A stretch of 64,000 nucleotides of DNA. Source: Flavisolibacter longurius (GTDB lineage Bacteria; Bacteroidota; Bacteroidia; Chitinophagales; Chitinophagaceae). The position numbers and the translations under genes were made by a program. The stretch is from NCBI GenBank assembly GCA_013327885.1, contig JABUMY010000010.1, positions 124,001 to 188,000 on the forward strand, given 5' to 3'. How positions within the stretch are numbered: the first letter of the stretch is position 1; each line of letters starts with the position of its first letter. The notes below the pieces were generated by a model. The model did no database searches. It saw nothing but the letters and a program-made list of their open reading frames with translations, and had not been told where the DNA came from. Positions 25,846 to 34,906 of the stretch are shown here, piece by piece.

Positions 25846-26257
25846 ATCGATTTGTTTTTAATTTGAAGAAAAAGCGTGAAGGAAAGGTGTCGAAAAAGAC
25901 CTGCGGAAAAATCTATATAAACTTGCGATAACACACAGTACCCATCAGAAGCAGCAAGCGCTTTTTTAAAATAACCAATTACAGCTGCGAAGAAGATTGA
26001 ATACACAACAGGCCTTTACGTGGATAACCTTTCTTTTGTATTCAAGGACACAGAAGCGTTTTGCAGAGGGACTTTTTGCACCTTTAAGGTAGTAGTTTCC
26101 GGTTGTTTTGCAAAGCAAATAATTACCGCTGAAAGTGGATAGCGCTTAGTGAAAAAGTAAGGAAATCAAATGCGTGCTTTAGCAGGAACGATTGAAAATG
26201 GCACGACGAAACCTGCCCATTTTGCAAGAGGACAAAAAATTGGAAAGACTGGTTACA
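25846..26257. other. Gene-free interval upstream of the YkuD-like gene
   Basis: About 410 bases between the YkuD-like gene and the DUF326 gene. No protein-like frame, RNA motif or strong inverted repeat is seen. It should hold the YkuD-like gene's promoter, but no clear TAnnTTTG box was found. Confidence 0.5.
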
Positions 26258-26599
26258 TTAAGCAGCACTGGCCATACGGCGGCATTCTTCTGCGCAGCGG
26301 CGACAGGCTTCTGCACACTGCTGGCAATGATCGGTATGGTGGTGGCCACATTCGGTTGCACAGGCTTCGCAGATCTCGGCACAAAGACGGCATGCATCGG
26401 CCGCTTTACTACTGCCAAGACTCATCAACTGCGCAGCCGCGTAACAAATAGCGGCGCATTCCATATCAAGCTGTATACAGCGGGCCATCATTTTTACATC
26501 CTCTTCCTGCGTACAGGAGGATGCACAATGCTGACAGGCAGAAGCACACCGCAAACAGGCATCGATGCAGGATTGAAATTGTTGATACGTACCGACCAT
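26258..26599 (-). CDS. Four-helix-bundle copper-binding protein (DUF326)
   Basis: The product has 113 residues from the ATG at 26599 (MVGTYQQFQSCID). The regular Cys pattern (CxxxCxxCxxxCxxCxxxC, repeated in the second half with CxxCxxxC and CxxCxxxCxxC) plus HHH near residue 86 is that of DUF326/Csp-like copper-storage proteins, which coat the inside of a four-helix bundle with thiols that bind Cu(I). It lacks an export signal, so it should act in the cytosol. It is a single-gene unit. Confidence 0.9.
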   Translation of the reverse strand: MVGTYQQFQSCIDACLRCASACQHCASSCTQEEDVKMMARCIQLDMECAAICYAAAQLMSLGSSKAADACRLCAEICEACATECGHHHTDHCQQCAEACRRCAEECRRMASAA

Positions 26600-26753
26600 A
26601 GCTTTTGTTTTAGACGTTATTAAAAAACAACCTTTTGTGCTTGGCTGCACAATTAGAAAGAATGAACTTCCGCTATTCCTGCAAAAATTATTCCCCCTAA
26701 ACAAACCCAGCCGGAACTAAATGAAATTTTGCCGCTTAGTTTAAAAAGAAAAC

Positions 26754-26771
26754 GGCTTTCTTTCGAAAGCC
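26754..26771 (-). terminator. Terminator of the deoxyhexose operon
   Basis: GGCTTTC at 26754-26760 and GAAAGCC at 26765-26771 form a perfect 7-bp stem with a 4-base loop, followed on the minus strand by GTTTTCTTTTT. It is 27-44 bases past the stop at 26798 and closes the operon. Confidence 0.75.
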
Positions 26772-26797
26772 ATTGACACAATATTTTAAAAACATCC

Positions 26798-27592
26798 CTA
26801 TTCACCTGCATTGGCCATGGCCCGGTCGAGGTGAACATAGCCACCGTCCACATAAACCAATTGCCCCGTGGTATGACTGGAGCGAGGCGAAAGCAGGAAC
26901 ACTGTTGCCGCCGCAATTTCTTCTACCGTTGTAAAACGTTTCTCGAAAGGAATTTTTGAAACAATCTCCTGCAGCTTTTCTTCCGGATTGGGCAGGGTCT
27001 TGATCCAGGATTCGTAAAGCGGCGTGTAGCATTCCGCCACGATGACTGCGTTCACACGAATGGAATATTTCGCTAACTCAACAGCCCACTCCCTTGTCAG
27101 CGCATTACGGCCGCCATTGGCCGCCGCGTAAGCCGATGTGCCACCCTGCCCTGTTTCAGCTGTTTTAGAGGAAATATTCACGATGCTCCCCTTGTGTTTT
27201 TTTAACTCCGGCAAGGCGTGCTGCGCCATTAAATAATAATGCACCACATTTTTATGCAGGCTTTCCATGAACGCTTCATAGGTGCCATTCTCCAGTCCTA
27301 CCCCATCATTGGCGCCGGCATTGTTCACCAGGCCATGGATGGTTCCGTGCGCCGTAATAATCTCAGCCACCGCATGGCGGCAATCTTCTGCCCTTGACAA
27401 TTCCGCAGTCACAAAAGAAGCTCGTCCACCGGCCGTTTCTATTTCGGCAACAGCTGCCGCATTGTCCTTTTCATTTCTTCCCACGATAACCGGCACAGCA
27501 CCTTCGTCCGCCAGGAGTTTGGCAATACCCAGCCCGATACCTTTTGCACCGCCGGTTACCACGATGATCTTATCTTTTAGTTCCAGGTCCAT
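26798..27592 (-). CDS. SDR-family dehydrogenase, probably L-fucose/L-rhamnose 1-dehydrogenase
   Basis: The product has 264 residues. The NAD(P)-binding motif TGGAKGIG lies at 13-20 and NNAG at 90-93. The catalytic Ser is at 141-142 and the Tyr at 155, but the usual Lys four residues later is Asn: the stretch reads YAAAN (155-159). The signature VIVAECYTPLYE replaces the standard VxPGxxxT segment. By position and by the other operon genes it should oxidise the free sugar to the lactone. It is the last gene of the operon, 9 bases after the mutarotase. Whether Asn159 supports catalysis is an open question. Confidence 0.82.
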   Translation of the reverse strand: MDLELKDKIIVVTGGAKGIGLGIAKLLADEGAVPVIVGRNEKDNAAAVAEIETAGGRASFVTAELSRAEDCRHAVAEIITAHGTIHGLVNNAGANDGVGLENGTYEAFMESLHKNVVHYYLMAQHALPELKKHKGSIVNISSKTAETGQGGTSAYAAANGGRNALTREWAVELAKYSIRVNAVIVAECYTPLYESWIKTLPNPEEKLQEIVSKIPFEKRFTTVEEIAAATVFLLSPRSSHTTGQLVYVDGGYVHLDRAMANAGE

Positions 27593-27601
27593 TGTTTCAG
27601 C

Positions 27602-27940
27602 TTATTTGTTGTTGAGAGAAAAGATTTGTTTCATCAACACCCATTTTTCGCCCTCTTTGGCAAACGGCAGTGATTGCTGGTAACGCCACATCAGGCCCTC
27701 CCATTCCTGCACGGTTGCATTGTCTTTATCAGCTGATGCTTTGGCTTCAAAAGAAAAATCATCGCCGGTTTCCATGATCATAAAAAGACGGGTTTCCACG
27801 CGGTAAATTTCCATGGAGAGAATACCCGAATCGAGGATGCTTCTTTTCACCTCCGGCCATACAGCCTCGTGGTGGGCCTCGTATTCTTCGATCAGTTTCG
27901 GATCATTTTTTAAATCAAGTGCCAGACAATACCGTTGCAT
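27602..27940 (-). CDS. rhaM: L-rhamnose mutarotase family protein
   Basis: The product has 112 residues, near the 104 of E. coli RhaM. It interconverts the alpha and beta anomers of a 6-deoxy sugar. The active-site His24 with Tyr20 (in EEYEAHHEAVWPEV) lines up with Tyr18 and His22 of E. coli RhaM, and the WxxxM part follows near residue 80. It sits between the SDR gene and fucP. The RhaM type, rather than FucU, argues for L-rhamnose as one possible substrate, whereas the permease argues for L-fucose. Confidence 0.87.
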   Translation of the reverse strand: MQRYCLALDLKNDPKLIEEYEAHHEAVWPEVKRSILDSGILSMEIYRVETRLFMIMETGDDFSFEAKASADKDNATVQEWEGLMWRYQQSLPFAKEGEKWVLMKQIFSLNNK

Positions 27941-27964
27941 TAAAAAATGGTTTTGAAAAAAAGA

Positions 27965-29251
27965 TTAGGCAGGCTGCACCGCATGCGGGTCGGCCACTGC
28001 CGTATCAATAACTGTTTTGCGTTGGGTAAATCCAAACCAAAGGATCACCAGGAAACAAACCAGCGGCACGATGTAAGCAATCTGTATATTACCCGTTGAA
28101 TCGCTGATCTGTCCCATGATCAGTGGGAAAAAGGCACCGCCAACAATGGACATCACAAGCAGCGAAGAAGCAATCTTGGTTTCTTCGCCAAGACCAGCAA
28201 TGCCCAGGGCAAAAATGGTTGGGAACATGATAGACATAAAGAAAGGCGTTGCGGCTACGGCGTACACGGCCACTTGCGACGTAGACACCAATGCAACTAA
28301 GAGGAGCAGAACATTAATGAGGGCAAATGTGTACAAGAGTACAGCCGGGCGGATATAACGCATAATAAACGTGCCCGCAAAACGTCCCACCATAAAGCCT
28401 ACCATGGCAATACCGCCCCACATAAAGGCAGCGTCTTTTTCGGGAATATCATTCACATAGCGTGAATAACGAATAAAGAAAGACCCCACGCAAACCTGTG
28501 CGCCTACCGAGCAAAATTCAGCGATGATGGCATAACGCAGGTGCTTGTGTCGCAACACGCGGAACGAAAAACCGCCACCGGGTGCACCACTTTCTTTTTC
28601 TTTGATCTCAGGTATCCGTACAAAAAGAAACAGCAGGAGAATCAGGAGCACAGCCCCGCCAATAGCCAGGTAAGGCATTTTTACGGCGGCCGCTTCCGCA
28701 GCCATGTAGGCATCCAGTTCTGCTGGCGCCATGGCGGCCAGTTGGGCCTCGCTATGCTCAATGCCGGAAAGAATAAATTGACCGCCGATCAGGGGAGCAA
28801 TAAAAGCCCCTACCCCGTTGAACGACTGGGCAAAATTCAAGCGCTGGGCTGCGCCGGCAGGATCGCCTAACTTCGTAACATAAGGATTGGCAACCGTTTC
28901 AAGAAAGGTTGCGCCTGCGGCCATCACAAAAAGGGCAAAAAGAAAAAAAGCATAACTACGTGTACCCGCCGCCGGTATAAACAGGAACGCACCGACACAA
29001 TAAAGTGCCAGTCCAAGATATATACCTTTTACATAGCCATACCGGTGCATCACCCAACCCGCGGGTAGCGCCACAAAAAAATACCCCAGGTAAACCGATG
29101 AGTCGATCAGCGCACTTTCTGTGTCGGTTAACTGGCAAGCCTTTTTCAGGTGTGGAATGAGGATGGGATTGATGTTGTGCAAAAAAGCCCAGAGAAAGAA
29201 CAGGCTGGTCACCAGGATAAACGCAACGACAAATCCGTTATTTTTTTTCAT
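27965..29251 (-). CDS. fucP: L-fucose:H+ symporter (FucP-type MFS permease)
   Basis: The product has 428 residues from the ATG at 29251; a TTG 6 bases upstream is less likely. Twelve membrane segments and the FucP pattern FFLWAFLHNINPILIPHLKKA at the N-terminus are visible, with the first helix ending in the substrate-binding Asn region. It brings L-fucose (or a related 6-deoxyhexose) into the cytosol with protons. It lies between the FAH-fold hydrolase and RhaM, spaced by 21 and 24 bases. Specificity is inferred from the family. Confidence 0.88.
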   Translation of the reverse strand: MKKNNGFVVAFILVTSLFFLWAFLHNINPILIPHLKKACQLTDTESALIDSSVYLGYFFVALPAGWVMHRYGYVKGIYLGLALYCVGAFLFIPAAGTRSYAFFLFALFVMAAGATFLETVANPYVTKLGDPAGAAQRLNFAQSFNGVGAFIAPLIGGQFILSGIEHSEAQLAAMAPAELDAYMAAEAAAVKMPYLAIGGAVLLILLLFLFVRIPEIKEKESGAPGGGFSFRVLRHKHLRYAIIAEFCSVGAQVCVGSFFIRYSRYVNDIPEKDAAFMWGGIAMVGFMVGRFAGTFIMRYIRPAVLLYTFALINVLLLLVALVSTSQVAVYAVAATPFFMSIMFPTIFALGIAGLGEETKIASSLLVMSIVGGAFFPLIMGQISDSTGNIQIAYIVPLVCFLVILWFGFTQRKTVIDTAVADPHAVQPA

Positions 29252-29272
29252 CAGCAATCGGTTTGTAAGATT

Positions 29273-30127
29273 TTATTTCTGCCAGGCCACCACCTGTTGT
29301 TTTGCTTCGCCCATTCCATCGATACCCAATTCCACCACATCGCCGGGTTTCAGGTAAACCTGCGGGTTCATACCCAGGCCAACACCAGCCGGTGTGCCTG
29401 TAGAGATCACATCCCCGGGGAGAAGGGTCATGAACTGGCTGACATAAGAAACAAGGTAAGGTACTTTAAAAAGAAGATTGGCGGTGTTGCCATCCTGCAT
29501 CATTTGCCCGTTCACTTTCAGCCATAACCGTAAATTGTTTACGTTTTCAACGGAATCTTTCGTAACCAGGTAAGGTCCCATGGGTGCAAACGTATCGCAG
29601 CCTTTGCCCTTGTCCCAGGTACCGCCCCTTTCCAACTGGTATTCCCGTTCCGAAATATCGTTGTGCAGGCAGTAACCCGCTACATAATCCATCGCTTCGG
29701 CTTCATCTACATAGCTTGCCTTTTTGCCGATCACCACGCAAAGCTCCACCTCCCAGTCTGTCTTTTTTGATCCGCGGGGAATTATGATGGCGTCGTTTGG
29801 TCCCGCAAACGACGTGGTTGCCTTCATAAAAATGATCGGTTCAGCCGGAAGCTGTGCACCGGTTTCCTTGGCATGATCGGTATAATTCAGCCCAATACAA
29901 ATAATTTTAGAAGGACGTTGAAAGGGCGCCGCCATTTCTATCGTGTCGTCGAGTTGGCGCAGGTTATCACCTTCAGCTTCCACAAAAGCTGCCAGCCGGG
30001 AAAGACCATCGTTTGCAAAAAAGGCTTCGTTATAATCTTCACCAAAAGAACTTACGTCAAACAGCTTTTCATTTCGCAAAACACCGGGCTTTTCTTCGCC
30101 ACCCATTCTGTACCGGAATAATTTCAT
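29273..30127 (-). CDS. FAH-family hydrolase, probably 2,4-diketo-3-deoxyonate hydrolase
   Basis: The product has 284 residues. The fumarylacetoacetase fold is recognised by ICIGLNYTDHAKE near 75-87, the WEVELCVVIG metal-binding segment with its Glu pair near 125, and GDVISTGTPAGVG toward the end. In the oxidative L-fucose and L-rhamnose routes this enzyme splits 2,4-diketo-3-deoxy-fuconate/rhamnonate into pyruvate and lactate. Operon neighbours on both sides support that role. It starts 22 bases after the stop of the second SDR gene. Confidence 0.88.
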   Translation of the reverse strand: MKLFRYRMGGEEKPGVLRNEKLFDVSSFGEDYNEAFFANDGLSRLAAFVEAEGDNLRQLDDTIEMAAPFQRPSKIICIGLNYTDHAKETGAQLPAEPIIFMKATTSFAGPNDAIIIPRGSKKTDWEVELCVVIGKKASYVDEAEAMDYVAGYCLHNDISEREYQLERGGTWDKGKGCDTFAPMGPYLVTKDSVENVNNLRLWLKVNGQMMQDGNTANLLFKVPYLVSYVSQFMTLLPGDVISTGTPAGVGLGMNPQVYLKPGDVVELGIDGMGEAKQQVVAWQK

Positions 30128-30149
30128 CTTATTTCTTTGTGTATTTCGT

Positions 30150-30914
30150 TTATGTATTGAGTTTAAGAAAACCGCCGTCGATGGGATAATCGCAGCCGGT
30201 AATAAAAGAGGCTTCTTCGGAGCAGAGGTAAAGCGCTAACGCTGCCACCTCTTCCGGCTTGCCCATGCGGCCAATGGGCTGTGATTTTGATAAAGCCTGG
30301 AACATTTCTTCTTCCCTGCCGGCGTAATTTTTTGCCAGGAAGCCATCCACGAACGGCGTATGCACCCTGGCCGGGGAAATGGTATTGCAACGGATGCCGT
30401 GGTGGAGAAAGTCGCGGGCCACCGAAAGGCTCATGGCATGCACCGCCCCTTTGCTCATGCTATAAGCAAAACGGTCGGGCAACCCGATGTGAGCGGCAAT
30501 GGACGACATATTGATAATTACACCGCCGCCGTTTTTTTGCATTAATGGCAAGGCGGCAAACATACCGTTGTACACACCTTTTACATTGACACTGATAATG
30601 CGGTCAAAGTCGGTTTCGGCGGTGGATGCGGCTGTGCCAATGTGGGCAACGCCGGCATTGTTCACCAGAATGTTGATAGGTGCAATGGCCGTAAATAAGT
30701 CAACAACTTCTGCCTGTACAGAAACATCACAGGCATGCGCATGGGCTTTTCCGCCGGAGGCCTCAATTTCTGCCACAACCTCCTGCGCGGCTTCCTGGTT
30801 TCGTTCGACAATATGCACAACCGCTCCAGCACCGGCCAGCGTGGTAGCAATGGCTTTTCCGATCCCGCTTCCGCCCCCGGTAACAACCGCTATTTTATTT
30901 TCAATTGAAAACAT
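30150..30914 (-). CDS. SDR dehydrogenase, probably 2-keto-3-deoxyonate dehydrogenase
   Basis: The product has 254 residues from the ATG at 30914 (MFSIENKIAVVTGG). It carries TGGGSGIGKA at 12-21, NNAG at 85-88, Ser137/138, Tyr151 and Lys155 in YSMSK, so it has the full catalytic set, unlike the other SDR in the operon. It should oxidise 2-keto-3-deoxy-fuconate (or rhamnonate) to the 2,4-diketo acid with NAD. It follows the UxaA-type gene by 13 bases and precedes the hydrolase that uses its product. Confidence 0.88.
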   Translation of the reverse strand: MFSIENKIAVVTGGGSGIGKAIATTLAGAGAVVHIVERNQEAAQEVVAEIEASGGKAHAHACDVSVQAEVVDLFTAIAPINILVNNAGVAHIGTAASTAETDFDRIISVNVKGVYNGMFAALPLMQKNGGGVIINMSSIAAHIGLPDRFAYSMSKGAVHAMSLSVARDFLHHGIRCNTISPARVHTPFVDGFLAKNYAGREEEMFQALSKSQPIGRMGKPEEVAALALYLCSEEASFITGCDYPIDGGFLKLNT

Positions 30915-30927
30915 TACACGTAATAAT

Positions 30928-32571
30928 TTACAAGCTAACCCCTCTTTTCCAGGGTATAAAATCATCCTGTCCTAGCAACACAGCTTTTGGAATCACCTCG
31001 CCGCTGGCCACTTTTATCACGTATTCCATTATTTCATCACCTACTTCTTCAATTGTTTTTTCACCGGTGATGATCGAACCTGTGTCAAAGTCAATGATAT
31101 CCTTCATGCGTGTTGCCAATGCAGAATTGGTTGCCACTTTGATGGTAGGACAAACCGGGTTTCCTGTTGGCGTACCCAACCCGGTGGTGAACAAAATTAT
31201 GGTGGCGCCGCTGGCCGCTTTGCCGGTGGTGGCCTCCACATCATTACCCGGCGTACACAGAAGGCTTAAACCTGGCTTCGTGGCCTGTTCAGTGTAATCC
31301 AGTACATCTGCCACTGGCGATGTCCCGCCTTTGCGGGCCGCTCCCGTGCTTTTAATGGCATCGGTAATAAGGCCATCGCGAATATTTCCCGGTGAAGGGT
31401 TCATGTGAAAACCTGAGCCGACATTGTGTGCCCATTGGTTGTAGGCCGTCATCAGGTGAATGAATTTTTCAGCCGTTTCCCTGTTTACACTTCGGTCGAT
31501 AATATCCTGTTCGGCTCCGCACAATTCCGGAAATTCGGCCAGCAACACTTTTCCGCCAAGGCCCACCAGCAGGTCAGCACAATGTCCCACAGCGGGGTTA
31601 GCCGAGATGCCGCTAAAGCCATCGCTGCCGCCACATTTCACACCAAGTGTCAGCGCAGAAAGCGGTGCATCGGTACGACTGGTTTTATTTACTTCCGCCA
31701 GCTTTTCAAATGTCTGCCGGATGGCTTCGATGATGAGAACATTTTCGCTAGCGGTTTTTTGTTGTTCAAAAAGCAGCAGCGGTTTGGAAAACCGTGGATT
31801 ACGTTCCCGCAGGTAGGTTTCAAAATCAGCAGCCTGCAGGTGCTGGCAGCCCAGGCTTAGTACGGTAACGCCGCCGACGTTGGGATGATCGGCATATGCT
31901 GCCAGTAACTTTCCCAGTGTTTCTGCATCCTGGCGTGTGCCGCCACAGCCGAGGGTATGGTTCAGGAATTTAATGCCATCGATGTTTTTAAACAACCGTT
32001 CCGTTGCCGGTTGCGGTGCCAAGCTTTCCGGCGTTGCCTGCCGAATGTCTTCACCATTTTTGTAGCCATTGATCAACTGGCGGGTAAACTGTCGGTAGGT
32101 GTTGGGTTGACTGTAACCCAATTCATTTTGCAGGGCGTCCTTGATCACATCGAGGTTGCGGTTCTCGCAAAAAACCAGCGGAACAAACAACCAGTAATTG
32201 GCCGTTCCTACCCTGCCATCCTCTCTCACATATCCCTTAAAAGTTCGGTTGGCAAATTTTGTTACGTCCGGCGCTGTCCACTGGAAGTGGTGACCGCTGT
32301 AGGCAAATGCATCAGCGGCGTGCCTCGTATTTTCAACCGTCATGCGACTGCCCTTTTGAACCGGTGTCACAATGGTACCCACCGTAACACCGTACATAGT
32401 AACCGTATCACCGGTGGCCAGGTCCTTTGTAAAAAATTTGTGCTTACCAGGAATGGGTTCCACCAATTCGATCACTTCGTTTTGGTAGTTGATCGTCTCC
32501 CCTTGCGACAGGTCCTGCAACGCCACCAATACGTTGTCGGATGGATGCACTTTCAATATCTTTTGTGGCAT
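30928..32571 (-). CDS. UxaA/altronate dehydratase-family sugar acid dehydratase
   Basis: The product has 547 residues: an N-terminal SAF-like domain (about 1-90) and the large UxaA domain with GYVREDGRVGTANYWL near 110, HTLGCGGTRQD near 205 and GVKCGGSDGFSG near 315; the Cys residues can hold an iron site as in altronate dehydratase. In this operon the expected step is dehydration of L-fuconate or L-rhamnonate to the 2-keto-3-deoxy acid, which in the best-studied bacteria is done by an enolase-superfamily enzyme. If right, it is a non-orthologous replacement. It is the first gene of the operon. Confidence 0.85.
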   Translation of the reverse strand: MPQKILKVHPSDNVLVALQDLSQGETINYQNEVIELVEPIPGKHKFFTKDLATGDTVTMYGVTVGTIVTPVQKGSRMTVENTRHAADAFAYSGHHFQWTAPDVTKFANRTFKGYVREDGRVGTANYWLFVPLVFCENRNLDVIKDALQNELGYSQPNTYRQFTRQLINGYKNGEDIRQATPESLAPQPATERLFKNIDGIKFLNHTLGCGGTRQDAETLGKLLAAYADHPNVGGVTVLSLGCQHLQAADFETYLRERNPRFSKPLLLFEQQKTASENVLIIEAIRQTFEKLAEVNKTSRTDAPLSALTLGVKCGGSDGFSGISANPAVGHCADLLVGLGGKVLLAEFPELCGAEQDIIDRSVNRETAEKFIHLMTAYNQWAHNVGSGFHMNPSPGNIRDGLITDAIKSTGAARKGGTSPVADVLDYTEQATKPGLSLLCTPGNDVEATTGKAASGATIILFTTGLGTPTGNPVCPTIKVATNSALATRMKDIIDFDTGSIITGEKTIEEVGDEIMEYVIKVASGEVIPKAVLLGQDDFIPWKRGVSL

Positions 32572-33179
32572 GGCGGCAAATTATGTATTGCCGGCTCGTA
32601 GTGGCAAGGCAATGGGCTAAAATTAATGGAAAGGGAAATTCAGACCGCTTGTAAGGACAAGAAACTTTCCTCATGCTTATACACATTGTATGAGAATGTG
32701 AGTTTTCCAGGGACGGAACTGCCGGTTTAGTCGGCTAAAGATCCTACCCATTACAACCTTGCGGACGCTTCGGTACAATGCAGAAATAGGTTAGTCAAGC
32801 AATTGGTCTAAAGAGATTTTAAATCTGCTACTATCGTATTATTTGTCGAAATGATAAAACAAGGTGCATTTATTTTATTCCGGATTGCTTTCCCGGATGG
32901 TGATAAATTTTTTTTCTTGATTGAATACATGGCAAGAATTGCCCATGACGATTTTTTAATGGAGATACCTTAGCAAGTACTATTGAAATATTGGTAAAAC
33001 GATTTGTTCAGGATTGTCAAAATAAACAGTTGCGTGTTTTTAGAACTGTTTTTACCCTGCCCCTAATTTCGGGTAGCCCTTCCTGTTATTTGTTTGACGC
33101 TTACTTTTGGCGTTTTTAGCACCAAAAAGAATTCATAGCTAAAATGAGTGCTGTTGGTGTACCGCTTTATTCGATACGT
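32572..33179. other. Divergent intergenic region, deoxyhexose operon and acyltransferase
   Basis: About 600 bases with no convincing gene. It holds a palindrome AGATTTTAAATCT at 32814-32826, a CACATT/AATGTG pair at 32682-32700, and AAACAGTT/AACTGTTT at 33024-33051; any of these could bind a regulator. The acyltransferase promoter box is at 33102. No clear -7 box was found for the operon on the minus strand. Confidence 0.5.
33102..33109 (+). promoter_or_regulatory. -7 promoter box upstream of the acyltransferase gene
   Basis: TACTTTTG matches TAnnTTTG; no good -33 box is seen at the usual distance. Transcription would start near 33116, a short distance before either possible start codon of the acyltransferase. 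Confidence 0.45.
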
Positions 33180-34280
33180 ATGAACAACACAAACCTGAAA
33201 CCTGACCTTTTACAAACAAAACAGCATTTCGAGATCCTGGATGGATTAAGAGGCGTAGCGGCGCTGGCCATCGTGGTTTTTCATTTTATGGAATGGGTAT
33301 TTACCGATTTCAGTAAAAATTTTATCGGCCACGGTTTCTTAGCGGTAGACTTTTTCTTTTGCTTGTCGGGCTTTGTAATAGCCTATGCCTACGACGACCG
33401 CATCCGCAAGATGGGTGTTGGCGAATTCTTTAAGTCGCGGCTTATCCGGCTACAGCCCCTGGTAGTTCTGGGTTCGGTTCTCGGGTTGCTAGCTTATTTC
33501 CTGGACCCTTTTGCACAGGCTACAACCTTCGGTGCAGGCCGGATGCTTTTGTTGTTTGTTTGTTCCATATTCCTGGTACCAATGCCCCTGATGGAAGACC
33601 GGGCCTTTAACCTCTTTGGTTTCAATGCGCCGGCCTGGTCGCTTTTCTGGGAGTATGTTGCCAACATTGTTTATGCGCTTGTGCTTTATAAAATGGGACG
33701 TCGTGCCATCGCCCTTTTATTGTTAATAGCCACTGCTGCACTTTGTTATGTCAGTTACCGGGCCGGCAACCTGCTGGGTGGGTGGTCAAAAGATAATTTC
33801 CTGGACGGCGGTGCCCGTGTGGCGTATTCATTTTTAGCCGGACTTTTTATTTACCGGTCCAACTGGATCATCCGGAACAAACTTGGTTTTTTGGGTTTGT
33901 CTGTTTTGCTGATGCTCGCCTTCCTGATGCCATGGACAAGCCTGAATTGGCTGACAGAATTGTTGGTGGTGCTGCTTTATTTTCCACTACTGGTATCGCT
34001 TGGCGCAGGGTCAAGCTTGTCGCCGCAATTAAAAACGCTTTGCCGCTTTTCGGGCAATATTTCTTACCCGCTTTACATGACACATTACGCCGCCATCTGG
34101 ATCTTTGGAAATTGGTTTACCACCCAAAAGCCAGGTTCCGATAAACTGGGTGTTGTCATTGTTGGCGGTGTGATCTTCCTTGTGGCGGTAGCCTACCTGG
34201 CCATGGTATTGTTTGACATCCCTGTGCGTAAATGGCTGGCAAGAAAAAGAAGGCAAGGCCTGGTAAATACAAATCCGTAA
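33180..34280 (+). CDS. Acyltransferase family 3 (OafA/YrhL-like) membrane protein
   Basis: The product has 366 residues from the ATG at 33180; ATG 33144 would add 12 residues. It has about ten membrane segments. The family marks are the DGLRGVAALAIVVFHF start with its conserved Arg and His, and the SGFVIAYAYDDRI segment near residue 75. Such proteins transfer acetyl or other acyl groups to surface sugars, lipids or peptides at the inner membrane. It is a single-gene unit; the next gene is convergent. The acceptor cannot be predicted. Confidence 0.9.
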   Translation: MNNTNLKPDLLQTKQHFEILDGLRGVAALAIVVFHFMEWVFTDFSKNFIGHGFLAVDFFFCLSGFVIAYAYDDRIRKMGVGEFFKSRLIRLQPLVVLGSVLGLLAYFLDPFAQATTFGAGRMLLLFVCSIFLVPMPLMEDRAFNLFGFNAPAWSLFWEYVANIVYALVLYKMGRRAIALLLLIATAALCYVSYRAGNLLGGWSKDNFLDGGARVAYSFLAGLFIYRSNWIIRNKLGFLGLSVLLMLAFLMPWTSLNWLTELLVVLLYFPLLVSLGAGSSLSPQLKTLCRFSGNISYPLYMTHYAAIWIFGNWFTTQKPGSDKLGVVIVGGVIFLVAVAYLAMVLFDIPVRKWLARKRRQGLVNTNP

Positions 34281-34312
34281 AAATAATTTGCACATAATGA
34301 CATGCCGGATGC

Positions 34313-34906
34313 TTATGCACCTATCGTACCGGTCTTGACCTCCCCAGCCCGAATGTAATGCGCCATGATCACACCACTTGGTGTAACGGTACATTCATTC
34401 AATCTAAATGCTGCCGGAATCGGACCTTCTGCAAACAGTTTTTTGCCCTTTCCCAGCGTCAGCGGATGGATCATCAGCCACAATTCATCCACCAGGTCAT
34501 GCTGCAAGAGCAATTGAATGACCTGGCTGCTTCCCCATACCTGGATGGGTGAACCTTCAGAAGCTTTTAGATCCTGGATAGCAGCAACGTTGTTGAGAAA
34601 AACGGTGTTCTGCCAACTGGATCCATTGCGGGTTGCCGACAAAACATACTTTGTCACTTCGTTGATGCCCGGCCAGATGGCTGCATGGTCAGGCCAGTAA
34701 TTTTCCCAGATCTCAAACGTTGTGCGGCCCAGGAGAAGATCGGAAGGTTTCATCAGTTTTGCCATTACTTCGTTGCTAACTTCATCATCGAAAGGAGCAA
34801 CCCAACCACCATAGCGAAATCCGCCCGACGGATCTTCTTCCGGTGAGCCGGGACCCTGCAAAACCCCGTCAAGGCTTATCATCGACAGAACAATAAACTT
34901 GCGCAT
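34313..34906 (-). CDS. Dihydrofolate reductase family (RibD C-terminal-like) protein
   Basis: The product has 197 residues from the ATG at 34906 (MRKFIVLSMISLDG); the open frame upstream lacks similarity. It has the RibD-C/DHFR-like fold: SLDGVLQGPG at the start, LLLGRTTFEIWENYWP near 67, and the NADPH-binding VWGSSQVIQLLLQHDLVDEL segment near 130. It probably reduces an unknown cytosolic compound; it is not the thymidylate-cycle DHFR, whose motifs are absent. It is transcribed alone. Confidence 0.88.
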   Translation of the reverse strand: MRKFIVLSMISLDGVLQGPGSPEEDPSGGFRYGGWVAPFDDEVSNEVMAKLMKPSDLLLGRTTFEIWENYWPDHAAIWPGINEVTKYVLSATRNGSSWQNTVFLNNVAAIQDLKASEGSPIQVWGSSQVIQLLLQHDLVDELWLMIHPLTLGKGKKLFAEGPIPAAFRLNECTVTPSGVIMAHYIRAGEVKTGTIGA

